A DNA stretch of 64,000 bases from Platanthera guangdongensis (Eukaryota > Streptophyta > Magnoliopsida > Asparagales > Orchidaceae): the NCBI GenBank assembly GCA_039583875.1, contig CM077149.1:22643194-22707193 (forward strand), given 5' to 3'. The notes below the pieces were generated by a model. That model had not been told where the DNA came from. It saw nothing but the letters and a program-made list of their open reading frames with translations, and did no database searches. The translations under genes and the position numbers were made by a program. Of the stretch, positions 1 to 11,993 are shown piece by piece; position 1 is the stretch's first letter; each line of letters begins with the position of its first letter.

Positions 1-2004
1 CCACCATGAACTGCTTCATATGGACATCCATATCCAAAGCCTGCCGAATCCGATCAGCCAGGTCATATTAGACCTCAGTCCAATTCAGTACTGCTTCAGC
101 ACTCGATTGCTTATCCACACAAACAATCTCCAACACCTCCAACTCCCACACCAACCGCTCATCATGCACCGATAGCCAATTGGCTTGAGCTGGGGCTCGG
201 CTACTCAACGCATCCGCAACCGCATTACCCTTAGTAGGCACGTAGTGGATCTTGAATGTATAGTCCTCCAGGAACTCCATCCATCTACGTTGCTGCATAT
301 TCAGATCTTTCTGATCAATCAGATACTTCAGACTCTTATGATTGGTGTAGATGTCAATCTTCACACCGTACAAATAATGCATCCACAGCTTCAAGGCAAA
401 AATCACGGCTGCTAACTCCAACTCATGGATCGGATAGTTCCTCTCGTGCACCTTTAGCTGTATCGAGCCATAAGCTATCACACTTCCGTGTTGCAGTAGC
501 ACGCAACCCAAACCGATGCCCGAAGCGTCGCTATAAATCTCATAGCCTTCGGTCCCTCATGGCGAACTCAACACAGGCGCCACGGTCAACCGACATTTAA
601 ACTCCTCAAAAGCTCGCGCGCACTCCGGCGTCCAAACGAACTTATGCTCCTTCCTCGTCAAAGTAGTGAGAGGTAACGCTATCCGCGAGAAGTTCTCTAC
701 GAAGCGCCTATAATAGCCGGCAAGCCCCAGAAAGCTCCGGACTTCCGCTATCGTAGCAAGCTCAGGACACTCCCGTATCGCAACAATCTTCTCCAGATCC
801 ACAACAATACCCTCTCCACTCACTAAATGCCCGAGGAACGCCACTGAGGATAACCAAAACTCGCACTTCGAGAACTTATCATACAACTGATTCCTCCTTA
901 GCGTCTCCAAAACCAAATGAAGATGCTTGAAGTGATCTTCCTCACTTTGCGAGTACACCAAAAAATCGTCGATGAAGACGATCACAAAACGATCTAAGTA
1001 CTCTCTGAAAGTCCTGTTCATCAAATCCATGAACACTGACGGCGCATTAGTCAGCCCAAACGGCATGACCGTAAACTCATAATGCCCGTATCTCATACTG
1101 AACGCTGTCTTCGGGATATCACTCTCCCTTATTCGCAGCTAATAGTACCCGGACTTGAGATACAACTTCGAGTACACCGTCGACCCGACCAACTGGTCAA
1201 AGAGATCATCGATCCGTGGGATCGGGTACTTGTTCTTCTCCGTCAACTTGTTGAGCTCCCGATAATCAATACATAGCCTCAAGCTTCCGTCCTTCTTCTT
1301 AACAAAGAGGACCGACGCGCTCCAAGGCGAAGAACTCAGGCGCACATAACCTTGCTCCAAAAACTCTTGCAGTTGGATTTTTAGCTCCGCCATTTCCTTA
1401 GGCGCTATACGATAAGGAGATCGTGACACTGGCTTTGCACCTGGAACTAGCTCAATCGTGAAATCTATCACCCTCTGAGGCGAGGCTCCAGGAAGATCCG
1501 CAGGGAACACATCAGGGTACTCCGATACCACTGAAATACAGTCCAACGCGGGCTTCGGCTTTGCAACCTCCACTAGTGTAAAGAACAGTTCTGCACCGGC
1601 ACGAACCGCCTTCACCACCTGAAGAGCAGACATCAATGTCTTGCTCGACCCCTTTAAGCCCGTAAAAGTCGTCTCACGACTTGCTCCCAGCTTGACTTCC
1701 TTGCGACCGCAATCGATATAGGCTTGCTGCTATGAGAGCCAATCCATGCCAAATATAACGTCGAACTCCACCAACGGAAGTAACGACGCTTGCAGATCGC
1801 ACTCCTGATTCCCAATACGAATCTTAACATCGCAGATCCTATCCGGGCGCATCGAACACCCATTGGGCAACAACACATCAAACTTATCCTTCGCCATCGA
1901 AGAAGGGACTCCGATGCGTGATATAAATCCCTCGGACAAGAAGGAGTGTGTAGCTCCCGTATCGAAGAGTGCTCTTGCCGGATTTTCACAAATCAAAACA
2001 AATC
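1..2004 (-). pseudogene. Element A pol: protease, reverse transcriptase, RNase H (broken, runs off the window)
   Basis: Reading leftward from 2004, the frame opens with a retropepsin: active site ALFDTGATHSF (about 1980-1945) and the flap-side motif FDVIFGMDW near 1760. RT follows (from about 1480), with the DYRELNKL region near 1265, [12 protein letters not shown] near 1060, and the catalytic box as VFIDDFLVY near 975, where F and K have VFIDDILVY. The thumb/connection contains [15 protein letters not shown]. RNase H (about 550-200) contains YSDAS and DLEL/HELELAAV-type motifs. In-frame stops occur at about 1729 (GAG to TAG), 1139-1141 (TAG in place of CAG after SGYY), about 556 and about 67. 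The stop at 1139-1141 is at the same codon as in F. Integrase is not in the window. Spliced to gag it would give Gag-Pol; this copy cannot make a full enzyme without suppression. Confidence 0.88.
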
Positions 2005-2080
2005 CTAAACAAGCAGTGGTAAGGCAACATGTGCATAACAAGTATTTAAAGAAATTGACTTGCTATAAATTAAACCGTAC
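2005..2080 (-). other. Putative gag-pol intron of element A (76 bp)
   Basis: On the minus strand, exon GTGACAG is followed by GTACGG, and the segment ends CTTGTTTAG before GATTTG. If retained, gag ends at a TAA ten bases in. If removed, the split Gly codon G|GA restores an open frame from gag into protease. The same 76-bp interval with the same signals is at 6431-6506 (K) and 59427-59502 (F). Splicing is inferred and not shown. Confidence 0.7.
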
Positions 2081-3220
2081 CTGTCACCACATCAGCCTGT
2101 TTGATGGCCTCCTGTTGGCCAAAATTATGCACCCTTGGTTTGGCCGGAGCATAGTGGGACGCGGTTGACTCCACCGCCTTGCCCTCTTCATAAGTCACTC
2201 CCGGCTTTCTCTCGGACTTGGGGCGTCCGCTCCAACAATCGCGGGCAAAGTGCCCCGACTTTCCACAAGTAAAGCACGCGCCCGGGGTCCGACTCGTAGT
2301 CGCCCCAGAAGCACCAGAAGGAGCTGGACCCGAAGTCTTATGCTTCTTAAAGAATCTTCGATAGCCGGACTTTGAAGTAGTCGGCACTTTGAATTCAGAC
2401 TTCTTATCACCCAAGATTTTCTTTGCTTGCACATTCTTCATGTCCTTATCCAAGGACCGGGCCGTGTTGACCAAGGTCAAGAAACCCTGCGTCATCGGCC
2501 CCGAGAGTAGTAACCTCAACTCATCTCTCATGCCTTCGTAGAATCGATTTGTCTTGCGCTCCTCATCCGCGATGGTGGAGCTAGCATAACGACTCAAACG
2601 AGTAAACTCGTGGAGATATTCATCCACGCTCTTCTCACCCTGAACCAACTTCAGGAACTCATTCTACAACGCTATCTTTTGCGCTGAAGGGAGGTATCTA
2701 GCCAAGAACAATCACGAGAACTCCTCCATCGAGACATCAACAAGTTGCCTACCTCTCAATAGGTGCAGCTCCAATCCTTCCCACCACATTCTCGCTTCAC
2801 CGTCCAGAAGGAACGTAGCAATGGTGGTCATTTGCCACTCCTCCGTCTCCATTGCTGTCATGACTCTCTTCACCCTGGATAGCCAGTCTTCAGCTTGAGA
2901 TGGGGTTCCCAACCCGAGAATACCGGAGGACTAAAGCTCATGACATGCTTGGGTTGTCTCTCGGTTGTCCTCCTTGGAACCACCGGCTCCACTACCACCT
3001 GTTCCACCCTCCTCGGCTCAACCTCTGGAAGAGGTTCCTGCTCCATCACAGGAGCGGGCTGCTGCGTTTGCCTTGCAGGCTGCGCATTAAGCATGGCCAA
3101 CACTGCTTCGGCCACCAATCGTATGGTCTCAGCCGATAGAGGTGTTGCAGGAGCCACATTAGGTGCACTGTTAGCCTCAGAAACTCGACGTTCTGACGGC
3201 CCAACACCACTTCTGGTCAC
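2081..3220 (-). pseudogene. Element A gag (capsid and nucleocapsid), broken
   Basis: The reading begins TRSGVGPSERR at 3220 with GTG, directly after an in-frame TAG, so there is no ATG at the frame start; the first in-frame ATGs are internal. The gag core includes AEDWLSRVKRVM (about 2890-2855), then RMWWEG, and YASSTIADEERKTNRFYEG near 2570. A CCHC zinc knuckle CFTCGKSGHFARDC lies near 2270-2230. Two changes break the frame: a G-run one base shorter (2913-2915) than in K, giving a -1 shift that F shares, and stops at about 2709 (TGA) and about 2665 (TAG). Gag forms the virus-like particle that packages the element RNA. The last codons run into the putative intron. Confidence 0.85.
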
Positions 3221-3431
3221 CTATAGTGGTACAAAACACCGTTAAGCAACCAAATAAAATTGCAAACTGCAATTATAGGAACACACAGGTTCTCCAAACA
3301 TGTGTATTTGCATTCCTAAGTGGACATTCATGGGTTCTTTTACTGTTATAATGATGACGCACACACATGTGCTCACCACCCCTTAAAAAGAATTCTACCA
3401 CGAATTCATTTTAAGCCCGACCAAAACAAGT

Positions 3432-3443
3432 AATCTAATACCA
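3432..3443 (-). promoter_or_regulatory. Element A primer-binding site (decayed)
   Basis: Minus strand reads TGGTATTAGATT three bases inside the LTR end. It resembles TGGTATCAGAGC, complementary to the 3' end of plant initiator methionine tRNA, with C-to-T type change. Confidence 0.65.
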
Positions 3444-3446
3444 AAT

Positions 3447-5775
3447 TGTAACACCCCCTATCCGTCGCATAGCATATAGCAGTAGGTCCGGCTGGGGCCC
3501 GACGCCATATACCACAGACAGACCGGGTGGTTACACATGGAAACCATCCAACCAATCTTAACGTCCTACACAGAGCATTCTAGCGAAAGCAGGTTAATAA
3601 GTTGCAATAAAGAACCCAGCAAAAAAACATGAATGTCCACTAATACCAAATAGGAATTTTGTACATACACAAGTACAAGCCTTAAGGCCTTACAAAATGG
3701 TTCACTTGATATTACATGTTTTACAAACCACGGCACGCAGGCCGGTCATACATGAATAAAGCAGTAAACACTCCAATTAGGCCTTTGAGGGCCGGCTTCG
3801 CAAATTGGGCTTTAGCCCGCTATTGATCGCTTGGTCCAGTAGCACCTGCAAGCAACAAACCACCGCACGATCGCAAAACAAGGCAACGGTCATCAATGCT
3901 TGACCAAATTATAACGATCCCGCCCTCAACTCGGGGCGGCGATGCTCCTTCCCTGCATTTCATTAGCATAAGCGAGCAATTTAACAATATTCAATTCATC
4001 ACAGACGTTGGCTCGCACGGCCACACGCCCCGTGCACTCAGGGCACATTCTCGGTGAACCGGCCAATGTCACGTCAATTGAAGCCATAGACATTCCGGAC
4101 TCACCACCGCCACTTTGACGGCCAAACCTATGAGCATTTTGTCTTATTGGCCTGGGTCACGATAATTTAAGCCATAGACCGCCGAAGACCCTCATCTATG
4201 CCAACGGCTCTAACCGAATGACATAGAACGGGTACGGTTCCATCTAACCCGTGCTCACATCACAACGACAGTTTAAGCCTTATGCGCGGGTCAAACTTCT
4301 CCCGAGTCCCATTTCCATCACAATTCACATAACCCGGTTATGTTCAAGTTGGCTCTCAGGCCACCAAGTTGGCAAGATCACGCATCTGCCCAGTTTTCCA
4401 GGTGCACCTTTGGGTTAATCCCCAAGGCCCCCTGTTGCAATCTACCACGTAGAAAACCCGAAAAACAACCAATCGCACGGAGTCTTCTCCGGCATTTATG
4501 CAATGCAACATCACCGATCCAGACCAACATGTCCGGATAGGCTTCACACATTATGCCTATGTCCGTTCTTGCTTACAGACTCTACACAACGGGGACTTCA
4601 CACATCTACTCGAAGGAACGCCTCCAACTCACCGTAAAATCGCGAGAGCGGGCTTCCTATGCAAAGAAGGAGAGATACACATGCTCAAGAAGAGAATCGT
4701 TACCCTAGTGTTCTTCTTTGGCGCCATGGAAAAGTAAGCGGATGAAAAGCACCGCACTCTCTTTGCCTCCGTGGATCCGGAGTCGGCTCGCGATTTGGAG
4801 CTTCGAAGCTCCTCCAATAGCCGGATCTAGCTTCTTCTTCCTTCCTTAGCTCTCCTCTCTCTCTAAACTTTAGAAAGATAACCACACAAGTAAAAGTGAG
4901 GGTTTCAAAGGTCCAATCCCGTGTATATCCCCTCAGGAACAGCCCCCAGCCGTTGGATCTCAGATTAAAGAAATGAACGGCTTGATTCGGGCCTAAAAAG
5001 TACAATCTGGACCGAACACGGCCTGGCACACGCCCGTTTCCAGGGCCGTGTCCCTCATTCGCTGTCAAAATCGACGCTCCTGGAACAACACATGGGCATC
5101 GAACATGCCCGTGTTCGACCTGACATGCCCGTATTCCACCTGACACGGCCGTGTGTCCGGCCGTGTACCCCCATCGATTTATCCCAAAAACAACCGAAGA
5201 ACTACATGGGTTCTAGGACACGCCCGTGTCCTAACCCGTGGCCACTCGAACACGCCTGGGCTCCAGGCCGTGTTCACGGTCTCGACACTCTACACTTCGT
5301 CGAGCAAAGTTCGTCGACCCGACGACACGGCCTTGGACACGCCCGTGTCCGAGGCTGTGTGCCTTGTCTCGACACATCGTCGATCGAAAATCGTCGACTG
5401 CACGACACGGCCATGGACACGCCCGTGTCCTAGGCCTTGTGCCTTGTCTCGACACATCGTCGATCGAAAATCTTCGACTGCACGACACGGCCATGGACAC
5501 GCCCGTGTCTTGACACTTCGTCGAGCGAAATTCGTCGAGTCCCCGGGCCGATCGTCAACACGGGCTCGACACGCCGTGAGACACGCCTGTGTCTCAGGCC
5601 GTGTTCTCTGCTCGACGATCATCGACTCCAAAATCGTCGACCTCTCGACCAAATCATTGACTCCAGCCTGACACGCCCTGGGACACACCCATGTCCCAGG
5701 CCGTGTGTCTACTGCCAGATTCCAAATCTGGCCCAAAACGTCCCCCATCGCTCTTTTGAGTTTCGGGGCGTTACA
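3447..5775 (-). repeat. 5' LTR of element A (2,329 bp)
   Basis: As printed it begins TGTAACACCCCC and ends GGCGTTACA, so on the minus strand it runs TGTAACGCC...GGTGTTACA. It is similar along its length to the F LTRs and the K LTR. The segment 5000-5720 is packed with GGCCGTGT / ACACGCCCGTGTCC modules and TCGTCGA motifs, as in F but with a different number and order. No gene is supported in this 2.3 kb; the small open frames come from the repeat modules. Confidence 0.9.
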
Positions 5776-6430
5776 CAGGTTGTGTTGGAACCGTTGGTGC
5801 CGAGGAGGGAAACCGAGAGACAACTCAAACATGTTATGAGCTTCAATCCACCTATGTTCTCGGGGTTGGGAACCCCATCTCAAGCTGAAAACTGGCTCTT
5901 CCGTGTGAAGAGAGTCTTGACAGCGACAAAGACGGAGGAGTGGCAGATGACCACTATAGCTACGTTCCTGTTAGATGGAGATGCTAGGCTGTGATGGGAG
6001 GGTTTGGAGCTGCATCTCTTGAGAGGTAGGCAACTTGTGGACGTCTCGATGGAGGAGTTCTTGAGATTGTTCTTGGCTAGGTACTTCCCTTCGGTGCAAA
6101 GGATAGCATTGGAGAATGAGTTCCAGAGGTTGGTACAAGGAGAGAGTAGCGTGGATGAGTATCTCCACGAGTTTACTCGGTTGGGTCGGTATGCTAGCTC
6201 TACGTTCGCGGATGAGGAGCATAAGACCAACCGTTTCTACGAAGGTCTAAGAGATGACTTGAGGCTACTACTCTCGGGGCCGATGGCGCAGGGTTTCTTG
6301 ACCCTGGTCAACACGTCTCGGTGTTTGGAGAAGGATTTGAAGAATGTACAAGCCCATTATGCTCCGGCTCAACCGAGGGTTTATAATCTTGGCCAGTAGG
6401 AGGCCATTAAACAAGCAGATGTGGTGACAG
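5776..6430 (+). pseudogene. Element K gag, 5'-truncated and broken
   Basis: Starts inside gag at the equivalent of QVVVEPIVPRR in F and continues through FSGLGTPSQAENWLFRVKRV. The G-run at 5862-5865 has four G, so K keeps the frame that A and F have lost. An in-frame TGA at about 5991 replaces a Trp codon of the expected MWW motif. YLHEFTRLGRYASSTFADEE follows near 6160-6220. The region holding the zinc knuckle in A and F is missing: the frame jumps from KDLKNVQA to HYAPAQPRVYNLG near 6355, an internal deletion of roughly 80 codons. A TAG at about 6397 replaces a Gln codon. Confidence 0.85.
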
Positions 6431-6506
6431 GTATGGTTTAAATTTATAGCAAGTCAAATTGTTTTATACTTATTATGTGCGTGTTACCATACCCATGCTT
6501 GTTTAG
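6431..6506 (+). other. Putative gag-pol intron of element K (76 bp)
   Basis: GTGACAG|GTATGG at the left and CTTGTTTAG|GATTTG at the right. Same length, position and phase as in A and F. Removal rejoins the gag frame to the protease frame through a Gly codon. Confidence 0.68.
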
Positions 6507-9500
6507 GATTTGTTTTGATTTATGAGAATCCGACAAGAGCACTCTTTGATATGGGAGCATCACACTCCTTCTTGTCTGAAGGATTCATATCGCCCATCGG
6601 AGTACCTTCTTTGATGGCGAAGGACAGGTTGGATGTGTTATTACCGATTGGGTGTTCGATGCGCGTGGATAAAATCTGTGGCGTTAAGATTCGCATTGGG
6701 AATCAAGAGTTCTATCTGCAAGCATCGTTACTACCGCTGGTGGAGTTTGACGTTATATTTGGCATGGATTGGCTCTCGGAGAAGCCGACCAAATTGATTG
6801 CGGTCGCAAGGAAGTCAAGTTGGGAGCAGGCCGTGAGACGAATTTTTCGGGCTTAAAAGGGTCGAGCAAGACGTTGATGTCTGCTCTTCAGGTGGTGAAG
6901 GCGGTTCGTGCTGGAGAAGAGCTGTTCTTTATGCTAGTGGAGGTTGCAAAGCCTAAGCCTATGATGGATAGTATTCTAGTGGTATCAGAGTACCCTGATG
7001 TGTTCCCTGCAGATCTTCCTGGAGCCCCGCCTCAACGGGAAATTGATTTCACGATTGAGCTAGTACCAGGTGCGAAGCCTGTGTCATGATCTCCATATAG
7101 GCTAGCGCCTAAGGAAATGGCAGAGCTGAAGGTGTAACTTCAGGAGTTGTTGGAGCAAGGATATGTGCGTCCAAGTTCTTTGCCTTGGAGTGCACCGGTC
7201 CTCTTTGTTAAGACAAAGGATGGAAGCTTGAGGCTATGTATCGATTACCGATAACTGAATAAGTTGACGGAAAAGAACAAGTACCAGATCCCAAGGATTG
7301 ATGATCTATTTGATCAGTTAGTCGGGTCGACGGTGTACTCTAAATTGGATCTCAAGTCTGGTTATTATCAGCTGAGAATAAGGGAGAGTGATATCCTAAA
7401 GACATCGTTCAATACGAGATACAGGCATTACGAGTTTACGGTCATGCCGTTTGGGCTGACCAATACGCCGTCGGTGTTCATGGATTTGATGAACAAGATT
7501 TTCCGGGAATACTTGGATCATTTTGTGATCGTCTTCATCGACGATATTTTGGTGTACTCGCAGAGTGAGGAGGATCACTTCAGGCATCTACATTTGGTTT
7601 TTGAGACGATGAGGAGGAATTAGTTGTACGCCAAGTTCTCTAAATGTGAGTTTTGGTTGTCCTCAGTGGCATTCCTCGGTCATATAGTGAGTGGAGAGGG
7701 TATTGTAGTGGATCCGACGAAGATTGTTGCGATACTAGAGTGGCCTGTGCTTTCTACGGTAGCGGAAGTCCGGAGCTTTCTGGGGCTTGCCGGCTATTAT
7801 AGGTGCTTCATGGAGAACTTCTCGCGCATAACGTTACCTCTCACTACTTTGACGAGGAAGGAGCAGAAGTTCGTTTGGACGCCGGAGTGCGCACGAGCTT
7901 TTGAGGAGTTGAAGTGTCGGTTGACCACGACGCCTGTGCTGAGTTCGACGAGTGGGACCGAGGGATTTGAGATTTATAGCGATGCTTCGGGCAATGGTTT
8001 GGGTTGTGTGCTATTACATCATGGAAGTGTGATAGCGTATGACTCAAGACAGCTAAAGGTGCACGAGAGGAACTATCCGGTCCATGACTTGGAGTTAGCG
8101 GCCGTAATTTTTGCCTTGAAGCTGTGGAGACATTATTTGTACGGTGTGAAGATTGATATCTACACCGATCACAAGAGCTTGAAGTATTTGCTGGATCAGA
8201 AAGATCAGAACATGCGGCAGCGTAGATGGATGGAGTTCCTGGGGGACTATACCTTCAAGATCCACTATGTGTCTGGTAAAGGCAATGCGGTTGCGGACAC
8301 ATTGAGTCGCAGGGCCCCAGCTCAAGCCAATTGACTATCGCTCCATGACGAGCTGTTGGTTCGGTAGTTGGAGGCATTGGAGATCTTTTGCATGGATAAG
8401 CAGTCAAGTGCTGACGCATTATTGAATTGGACTGAAGACCAGTATGACCTGGATGATCGGATTCAGCAGGCTTTGGATTTGGATGTCCACATGAAGCAGG
8501 TCATGGTTGAAGCTCTAGATGGGTCAAATTCCCAATTCGTCGTTGAGGATGGGTTGCTTTGGAAGGACGGTCGTCTATGCGTCCCAAACGTGGGCAATTT
8601 GCGGGTGGAATTGTTGTACGAGGCGCATCATACCAAGTAATCAATTACCCCGGGGAGAACGAAGATGTACCGCGATGTTAAGAAATTGTTCTGGTGGCCA
8701 GGACTGAAAAAGGATGTGGCGCTTTACGTGGTGAAGTGAAAAACTTGCGCCTTGGTGAAAGCGGAGTGCCAAAAGCTGGGAGGATTCTTGAAATCCTTGC
8801 CTATTCCAGAGTGGAAGTTCGACGACATTAATATGGACTTTATGCACGGGTTGCCAAGGTCTCAAAAGGGGAACAATGCCATTTGGGTGGTCGTAGATCA
8901 TCTAACGAAGGCGTCGCAGTTCATTCCGAATAGGAAGGATGATCCGATTGAGAAATTGGCAAAGTTGTATGTGGATAACATAGTACGGCTTCACAGTGTG
9001 CCCCGCAACATCGTGAGTGACCGGGATGGGCGGTTCATATCCAACGATTGGAGGTTGGTAAGACAGATGTTGGGAACGAAGCTGAGTTTTAGCACAGCCT
9101 TCTACCCGCAGACGGATGGGAAGACTGAGAGGGTCAATATGATAATGGAATACATGCTTCGCATGTGTGTCCTGGACTTTGGAAAGCAGTGGGAAGATCA
9201 TCTATACTTGGTGGAGTTCGCGTACAACAATAGCTACCTGGAGAGAATACAAATGGTTCCCTTCGAGGCCTTTTATGGTAGAAGATGTCGCACGCCGTTG
9301 TCTTGGTTGGAAACGGGTGAGTCAAAGTTGTACAAACACCAAGAGGTGGATGATGCTACGTCTTTGGTTCGAACTATTCGAGAGAGGTTGCTTATCGCTC
9401 AGGACCGGCATGCGAAGTACTATAATGCCAAGCACAGGAACGTGGAGTTCACTGTCGGCGATTGGGTGTACTTGAAAATCAAGCCGTTCAAGGGTGTCTC

Positions 9501-9885
9501 GCGGGTGCTGTGCTTGAAGAAGCTAAGCCCGAGGTACCTTGGACCGTTTGAGGTTCTGGAGCGGATTGGTGAAGCAACATACCGGTTGAAGCTGTCAGTG
9601 GAGCTTAGTGGTCTACATGATGTATTCCATATATCGGTTCTACAGAAGGCGGTGCAAGAGCCTACTCAAGTGATCGCGGTTGATCAAGTGCCGGTCGATA
9701 GTGGGTTGATGACGAAGGTCAAGCCCGCACGTATTGAGGATTCGGAAGTCAAGCGGCTACGCAATAAAGAGATCAGGATGGTCAAGGTCCGTTGGGACAA
9801 TTGCGGTCGGGAGGAGCTCTCTTGGGACCGAGAGCAGACTATGCTTGAGGAGTACCCGAAGTTATTTTGCTCAGTTACCGTTTAA
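6507..9885 (+). pseudogene. Element K pol: protease, RT, RNase H, integrase, chromodomain (many stops)
   Basis: Protease active site is ALFDMGASHSF near 6540 (T to M in the DTG triad); [11 protein letters not shown] lies near 6750. [14 protein letters not shown] near 7290, SGYYQLRI at about 7360 (K keeps the Gln codon that is a stop in A and F), [12 protein letters not shown] near 7445, VFIDDILVY near 7540. RNase [11 protein letters not shown] near 7975, [14 protein letters not shown] near 8090. Integrase: zinc-finger remnant near 8620-8750 (one Cys codon lost to TGA), then catalytic MDF, SDRDGRF and TDGKTER near 8835, 9020 and 9110. The C terminus has HDVFHISVL and a chromodomain-like segment (RIEDSEVKRL...VRWDNCGREELSW) near 9730-9830. 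Stops near 7087, 7136, 7252, 7621, 8332, 8364, 8638 and 8737 mostly correspond to CGA, CAA, CAG or TGG codons. Only the integrase/chromodomain part stays open over a long stretch (8752-9885). Confidence 0.9.
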
Positions 9886-9934
9886 GTTTTGTGCTTATCT
9901 TTCCTTCATGTAATTTTGTGGACGAAATTCTTTT

Positions 9935-9948
9935 AAGAGGGAGAGAGT
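9935..9948 (+). promoter_or_regulatory. Element K polypurine tract
   Basis: AAGAGGGAGAGAGT immediately before the 3' LTR start TGTAAT; it would prime plus-strand synthesis. F has the equivalent at 62934-62947. Confidence 0.75.
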
Positions 9949-11993
9949 TGTAATACCCCGAAACTCAAAAGAGCGACGAGAGGCATTTTGAGCCAAGTTT
10001 GGTATTTGGCAGGGGGCACACGGCCTGGAACACGGGCGTGTCCCCGGGCGTGTTGAGCTTGGGTCGACGACCTAGCTGTGTGGATGATAAAATTTGGAGT
10101 CGACGATTGTCGAGCAGCGAACACGGCCTGGGACACGGGCGTGTCATAGGTCGTGTGAGTCTCGGGTGGTTGGCCGATTTTATTCACAGGTGAAACACGA
10201 CCTGGAAGCCCAAGCGTGTTCAGTGGTGACACGACCGTGTCAAATGGGACACGGGCATGTCCAAGACCCGTGTGAGTCTCGGGTCGATGCTGGTCCTTTG
10301 TCGATGGAGGAACACGGCCGGGAACACGGCCGTGTACTGGATAACACGGGCGTGTCAGGTCAAACACGAGCGTGTCCGGCGCCCATGTGCTTTTCGAGAC
10401 ACGTCGATTTCGACGGCGAATGGGGGACACGGCCCTGGACACGGGCGTCTCGCAGGCCGTGTTCGGCCCAGGTTTTGCATTTCAACTCCGAATCATGGCC
10501 GTTCGTTTCTTTAATATGGGATCCGATGGCTGGGGCTGTTTGTGCTTGGATATACCCTAGATTGGGCCTTTGAAACCCTCATTTCACTTGAGTGGTTCTC
10601 TTTCTAAGTCTAGAGAGAGGGGAGAGCAAAGGAGGAAGAAGAAGCCTAGATCCGGTCACCGGCGGAGCTTCGGAGCGTCAAATCGCGAGCCGACTTCAGA
10701 TCTACAGAGGCAAGGAGATTGCGGTGCTTTTCATCCGCGTACATTTCCATGGCACCAAGGAAGAACGCTAGGGTAACGATTCTCTACGTGAGCATGTGAA
10801 CGCTAGGGTAACGATTCTCTACTTGAGGCGTTCCTTCGGGTAGACATGAATAGTCCCCATTGTGTACATGTAGAGTCCGTAATCGAGAACAGATATATGC
10901 ATGATGTGTGAAGCCTACCCGGATAAGTTGGTCTGGATCGGTGATGTTTCATTACATGAATGGCCGGAGAAGACTCCGCGTGAATGTTTGTTTTTCGGGT
11001 TTTCTACGCGGTAGATTGCAACAGGGAGCCTTGGGGATTAACTCCAAGGTGCACCCGAAAAACTGGGCAGATGCGTGATTCTTCCAACATGGTGTCCTGG
11101 GAGCTAACCTGAACATAACTGGGTTATGTGATATGTGTAAGAGATACGGGACTTGGGGAAGCTTGACCCGCATAGACGACTTAAATTGACGTTGCGGTGT
11201 GAGCAATGGGTTAGGTGAAACCGTACCCGATCTATGTGGTTTGGTTAGAGAGACCTAAGGTACGTGGTACTCACCGTTGGCATAGATGGGGGGTCTTAGG
11301 CAGTGGCCAGAAAGACCAGTTGCTCACGAGATATTGCCATCCTGGGGGCGGTGGTGAGTCAGCGTACTTGGACCGTGTTCACCGAGAATGTGCCCTGAGA
11401 GCACGGGGTATGTGGCCATGCGTTCCTACGCCTGTGTTGATGTGTTGTTACACTATACTGTTGTTTATGCTAACAAAGTACAGGGAAGGAGCATCGCCGC
11501 CCCAGGTTGGGGGCGAGATCGTTATAATTTGGTCAGCATAGCTGACTGTTGCCTTTGTTTGCCACAGTGCGGTGGATTGTTGCTTGCAGGTGCTGCAGAG
11601 CCGAGTGCTAAATAGCGGGCTAAAGCCCAAGTTGCTGAGCCAGCCCTCGAAGGCCTAATTTGAGTGTTTACTTGTTTTACTCATGTATGTCCAGCCTGCG
11701 TGCTGAGGTTTGGAAAACATTTTATATTGGAGCAAAATATTGTAAGGCCATAAGGCCAGTACTTGTGTATTTGTACCTTCATTTCTATTTGTTTTGAGTA
11801 GTGGAAATTCATGCTTATTGTTGGGTTCTTAATCTTGTAACCTTAAATTGTTTCTGCTAGAATGCTCTGTGTAGGGCGTTGTCATTGGTTGGATGGTTTC
11901 CAATGAGTGACCACCGGTCTGTAAGTGGTATATGGCGTCGGGCCCCGACCGGACCTACTGCTATATACTATGTGACAGATAAGAGGTGTTACA
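9949..11993 (+). repeat. 3' LTR of element K (2,045 bp)
   Basis: Starts TGTAATACCCCG after the polypurine tract and ends GGTGTTACA. It matches the F and A LTRs in order: ACACGGGCGTGT modules (10020-10460), a conserved GC-rich block (10600-10770), the GGGAAGGAGCATCGCCGCCC block near 11480, and the block ending in TATATGGCGTCGGGCC. No gene is supported in it. Confidence 0.9.

Larger units (their letters stand above)
1..5775 (-). mobile_element. Element A: chromodomain-clade (Tekay-like) Ty3/gypsy retrotransposon, left part outside window
   Basis: Read on the minus strand this is 5' LTR (5775 to 3447), primer-binding site, gag, a short intron-like spacer, protease, RT and RNase H. Integrase and the 3' LTR lie beyond position 1. 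The LTR has TGTAA...TTACA ends. Gene order and protein similarity to element F at the right of the window, which has a C-terminal chromodomain, place it in the Tekay-like group of chromoviruses; the clade name is inferred. At 5775/5776 A joins the gag of element K on the other strand, so A is inserted in K. The TSD cannot be checked because the other end is missing. Several stops and a gag frameshift make this copy defective. Confidence 0.9.
5776..11993 (+). mobile_element. Element K: old Tekay-like Ty3/gypsy retrotransposon, 5' end displaced by A
   Basis: Plus-strand gag (from mid-gag), intron-like spacer, protease, RT, RNase H, integrase, chromodomain, polypurine tract and complete 3' LTR. 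The 5' LTR and the first part of gag must lie left of the window because element A is inserted at 5775/5776. The right end (11993) abuts copia element J, so K inserted into J gag. The coding part has many stops, nearly all explainable as C-to-T or G-to-A, which fits long residence in methylated DNA. Confidence 0.9.

Noticed and set aside
5092..5671. Overlapping open frames of 90-170 codons on both strands in the A LTR (and like ones at 56017-56409 and 63214-63606)
   Set aside because: They arise from the GGCCGTGT/TCGTCGA modules, which lack stops in several frames; Arg/Thr/Cys-rich products have no motif and change with module order.
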